Below, one piece after another: positions 8,415 to 16,480 of a DNA stretch of 64,000 nt. Made by a program: the position numbers and the translations under genes. The DNA is from Salivita marina (GTDB lineage Bacteria > Pseudomonadota > Gammaproteobacteria > Pseudomonadales > Azotimanducaceae): the NCBI GenBank assembly GCA_038144425.1, contig JAYQNS010000003.1:372001-436000 (forward strand), read 5' to 3'. Every line of letters starts with the position of its first letter. Position 1 is the stretch's first letter. The notes beneath the pieces were generated by a model, which was given only the letters and a program-made list of their open reading frames with translations, had not been told where the DNA came from and made no database searches.

Positions 8415-9845
8415 GTGCGTCGAGGCAAAATTCAGCCGAGAACCCTCCGATGGCACGGCTTGCGCGCCCGCTATGGGGCACTGCTCACGCTCACCCTGCT
8501 TTTTAACACCGGAGCCCAGGGTGCGCCGGCCGCAAGCCTTGCCCCGAAGGGCGCCGACGCGCCAGCGCTCACCATGGCGCCGGTGGAAAGCGACCCGGAG
8601 CGGGAAGAGTTCGCCCGGCAGGTCCGCCTATCCCTTCTCCAATATCAAGGGGGTCGAGCCTTCGAGGCGCGCAACACCGTGTCCGAGGCCCTTGAGGATA
8701 TTCGCGCCCGCTTTGGACCCTGGGATCAGCAACAGGTACTCGGGCTGCGTATCTTAGCTGCTGCGGAGCAGTCCCTTGGAGATGTGGAAAGCGCTGGGGA
8801 AGCCCTCGCCCAAGCCCAGTATCTCAATCGCATGAACCTGGGCCTCCACGACCTCTCCCAGCTGCCCATCCTTGCGGAGCTTACCCAGCTGTCCTTGCGC
8901 AAGGGCGATTTTAAGCAGGGCAACGCCCTCCAGGAATATGCGTTTTTTATTCAACAGCGCACCCACGGCGAAGACAGCGAAGCGTTGCTCCCGGCCCTCT
9001 ATAACCTGGGCGGTTGGTATCTCTCCACCGGCAACGTGCTCGCTTCCCGCACCCTCTACGAACGGGCCCTAGATCTAAGCGAGGACCTCTACGGAGAAAC
9101 GGACCTGCGCCTGATCCCCGCCCTAAGGGGTCTCGCCGGCGCTGTCCGTGCCGAGCGGTTCCCCATAGAGGGTCAAAACGACACGCCAGCCTTTAGCTTT
9201 ACCGCCGGAGGCCCCAACAGCCAGAACCTGCGCATCGAGGACGAGCGAATGATGCTCGGGCGCTACGGCCAGGGCGAGGATGCGCTGCAGCGGGTCCTCG
9301 AGATCTACGATGCGCAAGAGTCGGTGGAGCCTACGGTCTACGCCGACGGGCTCATCGAACTCGGGGACTTGTACCTTATTTTCGACAAATGGACCGCCGC
9401 TGCTCGGCGCTATGGGCAAGCCCAGACCCGCCTGCTTGAAGCGGGGGGGGAGAACACCGCAGCAGACGCCCTATTCGCCACGCCGAAGCCCGTGGTCCTC
9501 TACCTCCCGGAAGCCCGCGCGCCCTCGGACCGTACGGGCCTCGAGCCCCAGCTAGGCTTCGTCGACTACCGCTATCGGGTCAACACCCGGGGCCGGGCCT
9601 TCGACCTGGAAATCACCGATTTTGGCCCGAAGGACGTTTTAAACTTCCGCCTGAAGCGCGCCCTTAAGGAAGCCCGCTTCCGCCCCATCATGGTGGCCGG
9701 GGAAGCGATGGACTCCGATTGGCTCGAGGCACGCCACGAATTCTCATTCCTGGGCCCTCCCCCGGCGCCCGAGGCTGCTCCCGAGGAGGAAGGGGACGAC
9801 CTCCCCAGCAGCGAGAGCGAAGCTCCTTCCGAAGAGACTCCGTGA
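8415..9845 (+). CDS. Secreted TPR protein with TonB-C-like domain (cluster gene 1)
   Basis: With the GTG at 8415 (AAGGGG 5 nt upstream) the product has 476 residues. Residues 1-36 are an Arg-rich signal peptide ending near TGAQG-APA. Helical repeats of TPR type fill roughly residues 55-340. Residues about 383-445 match the second half of the TonB C-terminal domain: VDYRYRVNTRGR, then LKRALKEARFRP, parallel to VKFDVTPDGR and NAMRRWRYEP of TonB. An acidic Glu/Ser-rich tail closes the protein. It is likely periplasmic. An earlier in-frame start at 8355 is possible but gives no better signal. It starts a run of ten genes on one strand. Confidence 0.75.
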   Translation: MRRGKIQPRTLRWHGLRARYGALLTLTLLFNTGAQGAPAASLAPKGADAPALTMAPVESDPEREEFARQVRLSLLQYQGGRAFEARNTVSEALEDIRARFGPWDQQQVLGLRILAAAEQSLGDVESAGEALAQAQYLNRMNLGLHDLSQLPILAELTQLSLRKGDFKQGNALQEYAFFIQQRTHGEDSEALLPALYNLGGWYLSTGNVLASRTLYERALDLSEDLYGETDLRLIPALRGLAGAVRAERFPIEGQNDTPAFSFTAGGPNSQNLRIEDERMMLGRYGQGEDALQRVLEIYDAQESVEPTVYADGLIELGDLYLIFDKWTAAARRYGQAQTRLLEAGGENTAADALFATPKPVVLYLPEARAPSDRTGLEPQLGFVDYRYRVNTRGRAFDLEITDFGPKDVLNFRLKRALKEARFRPIMVAGEAMDSDWLEARHEFSFLGPPPAPEAAPEEEGDDLPSSESEAPSEETP

Positions 9846-9907
9846 TTCAGGCCAGCTTCATTCCCCCCAGGCACAGTCAGAAGTCTCTGTAGCGAGGAGT
9901 TTGCGTG

Positions 9908-11410
9908 ATGATTCGAAGCGAGCGCCCTGCGATCCCAAGCGCGGCCCGGCGGCTTTTCGTCCTGATCGCGGCCCTCCTAAGCACCCCCGGCGCCCTCGGC
10001 GCTTCTGCCCCTGATGCAGCGAATTCCACCCCCACGGAGGCCAGAGACTCTAATGCCGCGGCTGTCGAAGGCGCTTCCACAGCGACCGACGCCCCTGCTT
10101 CTGAGCCCGCGCCAAGCCCCGAAGCCCATGGCGCCCTCGACGTGCTAAACGAAGCCGTAGATGCCGCCGAAGGCACAGCCGACGGCGCGGATGCGGCAGC
10201 GGGCGGGGAAGACGGGGGGCGCTCAGGCGACGGCCCCACCGTTGACGGCGTTCTCGACCGCGTGCTGGATGTCTTTACCCCCGGGCAGAACAGCGGCGTG
10301 GCCATTCAAGCACCCATCCCGTCCCTACCCAGCCCGTCTAGCTCGTCCAGCTCGTCCAGCTCCTCCAGCTCGTCTGGATCGTCTGGATCGTCTGGATCGT
10401 CTGGATCGTCGTCTGGATCGTCTGGATCGTCTGGATCGTCTGGATCGTCTGGATCATCCGGCAGCGCCGGCGCCTCCCTCCCAAGCCCCCGCTCAGGATC
10501 GAGCTCCGGGTCGAGCACCGGCGGCGGCCCGGGGAACTCAGGCACAGGCACCACCGCAGGCACGAACACCGGCGAGGGGACGGGAAGCACCCCCGGAGAC
10601 GGCAGCGGCAGCTCAGAAGGCAACGGGGTACTGGATAGCGTCTGGTCCGTCTTTAAGGACGTCGAAGCACAGCAAGGGGCTCAGCCCGACGGGCCCATCG
10701 TAGAGGGCTCACAGGGCTCTGGGAGCACGGCCGGGACGACGGCCGGGGGGGCCGAAGGCACGGCGCCCGATGGCCAGGGCAGCGGCTCTACCGAACGCCC
10801 TGCCAGCAGCCCCGCGGGGAGCACCGCCGGCACGGGGCAGGCGCCGGGCTCCGCCCCCGGCACGGGCGGGGGCAATGGTGAGGACGACGGCTGGATCAAG
10901 CGGGATAGCGGCGGCGCGAGCAGCGCCCAAAGCTATGAGGCGGTGTACGACACTGAGAGCTCCAGCGGCAGCAGCACGCCCTCGGGAACCGCCGATACAG
11001 TGGATTCCCTCGAAGCCGAATTGGAACGCGCCTTAGAAAGCTTCGATGGCATGATTCTCGAACAGCGGGGCCCCGTGCTCGCCCAGGGGGATCGGCTTCC
11101 CGAACCCGCCAAGCCCGCCGAGGCGAGCGGCGGGGCCGGCTCGCCGCAAGCGAGCGCCCCAAGCCGGCGCCCTGCGCCCCTGCCCCCGGAGCAACCTCGA
11201 GGCGGCCAGGGCGGCGGCGGCAATGTGCCAGAGGACACCCCGACCACCGGTCCAGCGGGCCCCGTGGAGGTTCCTGAGGAGTTCGCCGATGCTTCCGACG
11301 ACGACGTGATCGCCCGCCAGCTGCGGGAAGCGGCCATGGCGGAGCAGGATCCCACGCTCCGGGATAAGCTGTGGGAAGAGTACCGACGCTACAAAGCCAA
11401 CGGAGCCTAG
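9908..11410 (+). CDS. Secreted Ser/Gly-rich low-complexity protein (cluster gene 2)
   Basis: This 500-residue protein has a signal peptide (to about residue 32, GALGA). An acidic Ala-rich stretch follows, then a poly-Ser and Ser-Gly-Ser repeat tract at about residues 145-183, a long Gly/Ser/Thr/Pro region, and a helical C-terminus. A short motif recurs on both sides of the repeat tract (GVLDRVLDVF near 117, GVLDSVWSVF near 240). The end (SDDDVIARQLREAAM and then LWEEYRRYK) looks like a compact helical domain, probably the conserved part. I do not recognise a family. The ATG at 9908 sits 8 nt after GAGGAG; a GTG immediately before it is an alternative. Confidence 0.7.
   Translation: MIRSERPAIPSAARRLFVLIAALLSTPGALGASAPDAANSTPTEARDSNAAAVEGASTATDAPASEPAPSPEAHGALDVLNEAVDAAEGTADGADAAAGGEDGGRSGDGPTVDGVLDRVLDVFTPGQNSGVAIQAPIPSLPSPSSSSSSSSSSSSSGSSGSSGSSGSSSGSSGSSGSSGSSGSSGSAGASLPSPRSGSSSGSSTGGGPGNSGTGTTAGTNTGEGTGSTPGDGSGSSEGNGVLDSVWSVFKDVEAQQGAQPDGPIVEGSQGSGSTAGTTAGGAEGTAPDGQGSGSTERPASSPAGSTAGTGQAPGSAPGTGGGNGEDDGWIKRDSGGASSAQSYEAVYDTESSSGSSTPSGTADTVDSLEAELERALESFDGMILEQRGPVLAQGDRLPEPAKPAEASGGAGSPQASAPSRRPAPLPPEQPRGGQGGGGNVPEDTPTTGPAGPVEVPEEFADASDDDVIARQLREAAMAEQDPTLRDKLWEEYRRYKANGA
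10340..10456. repeat. In-frame 9-bp tandem repeats encoding Ser and Ser-Gly-Ser
   Basis: Four 9-bp units of the AGCTCGTCC type start at 10340. They are followed by TCTGGATCG units: four from 10373, an extra TCG, four more from 10412, and a final variant unit ending at 10456. All units are multiples of 3 bp, so changes in copy number would lengthen or shorten the protein without a frameshift. The near-identity of the units at DNA level suggests recent expansion. Confidence 0.9.
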
Positions 11411-11418
11411 GAGCCCTC

Positions 11419-12585
11419 ATGCGCTTTCTAACCTTAACGCTTCTTCTCTTCCTGCTCGGCGGCTGCGTGTCGACCACGGTGAAGCGGGTTGAACGGCCCG
11501 AGCTCCAGGTGACGGAGCGCGCCGAACACGTGCTTCTGGACGTAGGCATCTTTCTGTTCGATCCGAATATTCCCGAGGGCTTTGAGGAACGCGAAAAGCT
11601 TGGCATTGAACCGGACGTACGCAAGGCCGAGGCGCGCTACCTACCCGGAGTCCTGCGTAATACCCTCGAGAACAGCGGCAATTGGGGCGCCGTGCGCCTC
11701 ATCCCTCGGGAAAGCCGAGCGGTAGATCTGGTTATTGAGGGCAAGATCGAGGAATCCGATGGGGAGGCGCTTAGCCTAGCCCTTAAGGCCACGGACGCCA
11801 GCGGTGAGGTGTGGGTCGAGAACACTTACAGCTACCGAACCAGCAAATACGCTTACGATCCCGACGCGCCCCAGGGACAGGATCCCTTCCAGCCTCTCTA
11901 TGTGCGCTTTGCAAACGACTTGGCTGAGAGCCTCAAAGGGCGCAGCGACGACCGTTTGGAGCGCCTCCGCCTCCTGAGCAAGATGCGCTTTGCTCAAAGC
12001 TTCGCCCCGGAGCGCTTCGAAGCCTACCTCAGCACGAGCGCCAATGGGCGCAGCACCCTGCGCCGTCTCCCGGCGGAGGGGGACAGCATGATGACCCGAA
12101 TTGATCGCGTGCGAGAGCGGGAGTACCTGTTCCTCGACACGCTAGATCAGTACTACCGGGGCTTTGAGACGGCCATGGCCCCCGCTTACCAAGACTTTCG
12201 GGCCTTCAGCTATGAGGAGGCCCTGGCCCTCGCGGAACTTCAGCGCCAGGCGCGCAATCGAACGATCATCGGTACCGTGGCCGTGCTCGGCGGCATTGCC
12301 GCCATGGCCTCCGATGATGGGGCTTCGCGCTACGCCGGGGCCCTAGGTGTTGCCGGAGGCGCGGTGACCTTAAAATCAGGCCTCGATAAGCGGGTGGAGG
12401 CCAGCATGCGCCTGGAATCGATTCGCGAGCTAGCAAGCAACCTCGAAGCTGTAGTGGCGCCCCAGGTTCTTGCCCTGGACGAGCAAACCTACACCCTAAC
12501 GGGCACCGTCGATGAGCAATATGACAAGTGGCGAACGATTCTGGGTGACCTCTATCGCGCTGAACTTGGCACCGCGGAGCCCTAA
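11419..12585 (+). CDS. Outer-membrane-type lipoprotein (cluster gene 3)
   Basis: The 388-residue product has a clear lipobox, LLGGC, with the acylated cysteine at residue 16. The residue after it is Val, which by the Lol rule favours the outer membrane. Residues about 60-150 may form an alpha/beta domain. Residues about 275-320 are Gly/Ala-rich (VAVLGGIAAMAS, AGALGVAGGAV), resembling a glycine zipper that could insert in a membrane. I do not recognise the family. The ATG at 11419 follows TAGGAG by 5 nt; its TAA shares one base with the next ATG (TAATG), indicating translational coupling. Confidence 0.8.
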   Translation: MRFLTLTLLLFLLGGCVSTTVKRVERPELQVTERAEHVLLDVGIFLFDPNIPEGFEEREKLGIEPDVRKAEARYLPGVLRNTLENSGNWGAVRLIPRESRAVDLVIEGKIEESDGEALSLALKATDASGEVWVENTYSYRTSKYAYDPDAPQGQDPFQPLYVRFANDLAESLKGRSDDRLERLRLLSKMRFAQSFAPERFEAYLSTSANGRSTLRRLPAEGDSMMTRIDRVREREYLFLDTLDQYYRGFETAMAPAYQDFRAFSYEEALALAELQRQARNRTIIGTVAVLGGIAAMASDDGASRYAGALGVAGGAVTLKSGLDKRVEASMRLESIRELASNLEAVVAPQVLALDEQTYTLTGTVDEQYDKWRTILGDLYRAELGTAEP

Positions 12586-14120
12586 TGGCTGACCGCCCAA
12601 CCCCGGAAGACCCTATCCGGCCAGCACCCGTCACCCTAGCGGGCACGCAGCCAGAAGCCCCCAAGGTTCAGGGCCAAGGACCCTCCGGCCCCTCTGCTCC
12701 CGTCCTTGCGGGGCTGGCCCTGGTCCTTGGGGCGGGCGGCTTTTTCCTGCTCGGGCAACTAAGTCCGACACCCGAAGCGCCTCGCCCCGCCCAAGCGCAG
12801 GAAGGGCCTGCTGCCAGGGCCGCGGGCGCGGACGCTGAAGGCCCCGCTCCGAGTCCTGCCCCCTTTGCCGATGCGGCCACCCAGGCGGCTCGCGAGGCCG
12901 CCCAGGGAACGCTTCGCCGCTTCCTGGCCCGGCGCACGGAACTCGAGGATCACGGCGCCGCCCTTTGGGCCGAGAGCGACCTGGCTGCTATAACCCGGCA
13001 GGCTGAGGCGGGAGACGCAGCCTTCCTCGCAGGCCAGCTTGAGGCCGCCCTGAGCGCTTACGAAGCGGCTCTTCAAGGGGCCGAGGCCCTTTGGGCCACC
13101 CTCCCCGCCCGGCAAGCGGCGCAAGCCGCTGAGGCCGCAGCGCGCCTCGAGGCGAACGATGTTGCCACGGCGGAAACCGCCTATGCCCTGCTTCGGGCCA
13201 TGGCCGGGGATAACACTGGACTCCGGGAGGATGCCGAGCGCGGCCTGCGTCGGGCGGAGCGGCGACCGGCCGTGCTTGACGCCCTGGCCCGAGCCGAAAT
13301 TGCTCTCACCAACGAGGACTGGGCGGCGGCAGACGGGCACCTCAAGGAGGCCCGGGGCCTCGATGGGGACGCTCCAGGCGTTGCCACCCTGAGCGAGACC
13401 CTCGACCGGGAACGCCGACGTCAGGCCCTCGAGGCCGCCCTCGGGGAGGGTTATGATGCCCTCGCCCGCGAGGATTACACCGGGGCGCAAAGCGCCTTTA
13501 ACAAGGCCCTGTCCCTGAACGGTGGCGCTGCCGCAGCAGAGGAAGGGCTCGCGCTGGTCGCAACTCAGCGCCTAGAGGCGCGCCTCGCCGCACTCCAGGA
13601 TCAAGCCGAGGCGGCCCGGAGTGCCGAGGCCTTCAGCGAAGCCTTGGCGCACTACGAAGCGGCCCTGGCCCTCGATGGCAACCTAGCCTTTGCCCAAGAA
13701 GGGCGCCAGGCCATGACGGACCGGCTCGCCCTCGCGGGCGCCCTCACCGAGGCGGAGCGCACCCTCGGAAAGGATCCGAGCGACGCCGTGCTTCGCCACG
13801 CCCGGGAAACCCTCGCCCTCGCAGAGCCCTTCCTCAGCGCCGAGCCACGCCTCGCGCAACAGGTGGAGGCCCTTCGGACCCGCTTGGCTGCCGCGGAAAC
13901 GCCGCGCACCGTGCGCCTGGAATCGGATGGCAAAACCACCGTGCAGGTACTTAAGGTGCGTCACCTTGGCGCCCTCACGGAGCAAGCCCTTCCCCTACGC
14001 CCAGGCAACTACATCGCGCTGGGGTCCCGCGATGGGTATCGCGACGTTCGCGTTTCCTTCACGGTCCCCCTGGAAGCAGCCCCGCCCGCCATCGCCGTGG
14101 TTTGCCGAGATCGCATCTAG
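12585..14120 (+). CDS. Membrane-anchored TPR protein with C-terminal beta domain (cluster gene 4)
   Basis: This 511-residue protein has a cytoplasmic Pro-rich N-terminus, one membrane helix at about residues 38-58 (VLAGLALVLGAGGFFLLG), and a periplasmic Ala-rich helical region. The latter contains several TPR-like repeats (for example AREDYTGAQSAFNKALSLN and EAFSEALAHYEAALALD). The last 75 residues form a beta-rich domain with ALPLRPGNYIALGSRDGYRDV, resembling PEGA-type folds. It is coupled to the lipoprotein gene by a TAATG overlap and to the PEGA/FGE gene by a 1-nt gap. A scaffold role across the periplasm is inferred. Confidence 0.8.
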   Translation: MADRPTPEDPIRPAPVTLAGTQPEAPKVQGQGPSGPSAPVLAGLALVLGAGGFFLLGQLSPTPEAPRPAQAQEGPAARAAGADAEGPAPSPAPFADAATQAAREAAQGTLRRFLARRTELEDHGAALWAESDLAAITRQAEAGDAAFLAGQLEAALSAYEAALQGAEALWATLPARQAAQAAEAAARLEANDVATAETAYALLRAMAGDNTGLREDAERGLRRAERRPAVLDALARAEIALTNEDWAAADGHLKEARGLDGDAPGVATLSETLDRERRRQALEAALGEGYDALAREDYTGAQSAFNKALSLNGGAAAAEEGLALVATQRLEARLAALQDQAEAARSAEAFSEALAHYEAALALDGNLAFAQEGRQAMTDRLALAGALTEAERTLGKDPSDAVLRHARETLALAEPFLSAEPRLAQQVEALRTRLAAAETPRTVRLESDGKTTVQVLKVRHLGALTEQALPLRPGNYIALGSRDGYRDVRVSFTVPLEAAPPAIAVVCRDRI

Positions 14121-14121
14121 C

Positions 14122-16197
14122 ATGACCAGCGAGCCCATCGCCCCCAGCCCTTACGTCCCTGGCTCCGCGCCACCGCCGTCGGAGGAGCGGCGGCGCCGGC
14201 GACGCTGGCCCTGGTTCGCGGCGCTCTTGCTTCTGCCCCTGGCATTTGTATTCCTGGCCCAGGGGCTCACGGTGCAGGTCACCCCCCGGGAAGCCAGCGT
14301 GAACCTAAGCGGCGGCCCCTATGTCACGCTGGCGGACCGCTACCTGGTCCTGCCCGGCACCTACACCCTAAGGGCCACAGCGCCAGGCTACGAACCCTAC
14401 CGCCAGCCCCTGCTGGTGGAAGCAGGCAGCCCGTCCCAGGTCCGGCTGGCGCTCCAGCCCGCGGTCGGCGAAGTGACCGTCGCGGTCCAGGGCGTTTCCG
14501 GCACGGCCCTACCCCACGCAGAGATCACGCTCACCGATGGTCAAACGCGCCGCGCCGACGGGGAGCCCCTGACCCTCCCCGCTGGCCCGCAGGCCCTGAC
14601 GGTGCGCGCGAAGGATTACGAACCGCAAAGCTTCATCCTGACCGTGGCGGGCCGCGGCCGCGCACAGACCGCCCTGGTTCAGCTCGAGCGGCGCTGGGCC
14701 GAGCTGGCCCTGGAAACGGACCCGGAAGGGGCAGAGGTCTGGATCGACGGCGAAGGCACCGGGCGCCGTACGCCAACGCGCCTGCCCGTGCTTCCCGGAC
14801 CGCATACGTTAGACTTCAAGCTCGACGGCTACAGCCCTCGGCGCCTCGCGGTGATGGTGGCGCCGCGGCTGGACCAAACGCTTGAGGCCCTAACCCTCAC
14901 TCCGGCACCCGTGCAGCTGCGCCTTTCGAGCGAACCGGCGGGAGCGGCGGTAACCTTAAATGGACGCCCCGTGGGGGCCACGCCCCTTACCCTAGCCCTC
15001 AAGCCCAAGGCGCCCTACCGCCTTGAGGTGCTCAAGGCGGGGTATGGCCCGCACCGGGAGGCAGGCAGGGCCCCGGCCCGGGGGACGGTGACCCGAGACC
15101 TTGTGCTGAAACCGGAACTGGGCGAGCTCCGCCTGAGCTTTACCCCAACGGGTGCCGCCCTGCGCATCGATGGGGTACCTGCCGCAGACACCGGGCCTCG
15201 CCTCCAGCTGCCGGCACGCCCCGTCACTATCGAAGTCAGCAAGCCCGGCTACGTGCCCTTCAAGCGCACGGTCACCCCCCGGCCGGGCTTTCCCCAGGCT
15301 CTGGACGTCTCGCTCCTGACTATCGCGGAGGCTCGCCGGGCGGCCATGAAGCCAAGCCTCTCCGCCCCCGACGGGCAAACGCTCCAGCTGCTCCGGGGCG
15401 GCGCCTTCACCATGGGCGCCTCGCGCCGGGAGCCCGGGCGGCGCGCCAACGAGGTGCTGCGCGAGGTCACCGTGAGCCGCCCCTTCTATCTCGGAACCCA
15501 GGAAGTGACCAACGCCCAGTTCCAGCGCTTTGATCCCAAGCACCGCTCTGGGGAGTTTGAGGACACCACCCTCGAGGAGCCCGAGTACCCCGTGGTCTCC
15601 GTCCGCTGGCTTGACGCCGTGCGCTACTGCAACTGGCTCTCGGATCAGGAAGGCCTGCCTCGGGTCTACACCCTCGAGGGCGACGAGGTGACGGGTTTCG
15701 ATCCCGACGCCACCGGTTATCGCCTCCCCACGGAGGCCGAGTGGGCCTTCGCCGCGCGCATGGACGAAGGCGGCCCTCCGCGCCGCTTCCCGTGGGGAGA
15801 CAGTCGCAGTCCGGAGGCCAATCGCCAGGGCAACTACGCCGATGATACGGTGCGCCACCTCCTCGCCCGAACCATCCCTGGCTACCTCGACGGCCACCTA
15901 GCGACGGCTCCCGTAGGCACCTTCAAAGCCAACGGCTTCGGCCTTTTCGATCTCGGGGGCAACGTGGCGGAGTGGGTCAACGACTTCTACGGCGCGACGG
16001 AGGACGTCCTCGGCGCCGAGGGACGGGATCCCCTCGGACCCGGTCGAGGGCGCTATCATGTGATCCGCGGCTCCAGCTGGATGCACGGCCAGCTGGTGGA
16101 CCTGCGCCTCGCCTTCCGCGACTACGGCGAAGACGGGCGACAGGATTTGGGCTTCCGCGTCGCCCGGTGGTTCGAACCTCAGGAGGCTACGCCGTGA
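14122..16197 (+). CDS. Membrane-anchored PEGA-repeat protein with FGE-sulfatase fold (cluster gene 5)
   Basis: The 691-residue product has an Arg-rich stretch and one membrane helix at about residues 29-47, placing the rest in the periplasm. About five beta-sandwich repeats follow to residue 415; the third and fourth (DPEGAEVWIDGEGTGRRTP and EPAGAAVTLNGRPVGATPL) are good PEGA domains. Residues about 420-688 match the formylglycine-generating-enzyme/SUMF1 family: GGAFTMGA, GYRLPTEAEWAFAAR, GNVAEWVND, VIRGSSWMHG, LGFRVAR. The two copper-binding cysteines of true FGE are absent (His and Asp occupy those positions), so sulfatase activation is unlikely. The ATG at 14122 starts 1 nt after the preceding stop. 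Confidence 0.88.
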   Translation: MTSEPIAPSPYVPGSAPPPSEERRRRRRWPWFAALLLLPLAFVFLAQGLTVQVTPREASVNLSGGPYVTLADRYLVLPGTYTLRATAPGYEPYRQPLLVEAGSPSQVRLALQPAVGEVTVAVQGVSGTALPHAEITLTDGQTRRADGEPLTLPAGPQALTVRAKDYEPQSFILTVAGRGRAQTALVQLERRWAELALETDPEGAEVWIDGEGTGRRTPTRLPVLPGPHTLDFKLDGYSPRRLAVMVAPRLDQTLEALTLTPAPVQLRLSSEPAGAAVTLNGRPVGATPLTLALKPKAPYRLEVLKAGYGPHREAGRAPARGTVTRDLVLKPELGELRLSFTPTGAALRIDGVPAADTGPRLQLPARPVTIEVSKPGYVPFKRTVTPRPGFPQALDVSLLTIAEARRAAMKPSLSAPDGQTLQLLRGGAFTMGASRREPGRRANEVLREVTVSRPFYLGTQEVTNAQFQRFDPKHRSGEFEDTTLEEPEYPVVSVRWLDAVRYCNWLSDQEGLPRVYTLEGDEVTGFDPDATGYRLPTEAEWAFAARMDEGGPPRRFPWGDSRSPEANRQGNYADDTVRHLLARTIPGYLDGHLATAPVGTFKANGFGLFDLGGNVAEWVNDFYGATEDVLGAEGRDPLGPGRGRYHVIRGSSWMHGQLVDLRLAFRDYGEDGRQDLGFRVARWFEPQEATP

Positions 16198-16472
16198 TGC
16201 TTTTCCCCAGCCCCCAGCCGCTTCCGGCTCGCCTAACGGCTTCCCTGGCGCTGGCTACTCTCCTGTTCGCAGCCGACGTCCAGGGCGCTGAGGCAGAAGA
16301 TACTCCCGCACCAGCTGGCGAAGCCCGCGCGGAGGGGACCGCCGCGGCCGTTAATCCCACAGCGGCGGAACCCACTCCGACGGCGAAGCCCGCGGGCGCC
16401 CCACCACGCCGCTTTATCCCTACGGAGCAAGTTTCTGAGGACCGCGCCGTGGCCTTTCCCAAGGATATTTAG
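16197..16472 (+). CDS. Small secreted protein with conserved-looking C-terminus (cluster gene 6)
   Basis: This 91-residue product has a signal peptide (LTASLALATLLFAADVQG-AEA), an Ala/Pro-rich linker, and a distinctive end, RRFIPTEQVSEDRAVAFPKD plus a final Ile. The ATG shares its A with the TGA of the previous gene; an in-frame GTG immediately before the ATG, 7 nt after AGGAGG, is an equally good start. It precedes the TolQ-like gene by 8 nt. I do not recognise a family. It may be a small periplasmic partner of the channel complex, judged only from position. Confidence 0.65.
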   Translation: MLFPSPQPLPARLTASLALATLLFAADVQGAEAEDTPAPAGEARAEGTAAAVNPTAAEPTPTAKPAGAPPRRFIPTEQVSEDRAVAFPKDI

Positions 16473-16480
16473 GACCGCCC

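Noticed and set aside
10340..10456. CRISPR-like array
   Set aside because: The repeat units are 9 bp, directly adjacent, in frame with a coding sequence, and have no spacers.
10306..10623. Minus-strand frame encoding Asp-Asp-Pro repeats
   Set aside because: It is the mirror of the Ser-Gly-Ser repeat in the real plus-strand gene.
15390..16190. Sulfatase-activating formylglycine enzyme
   Set aside because: The catalytic cysteines are missing and no sulfatase gene is in the window.
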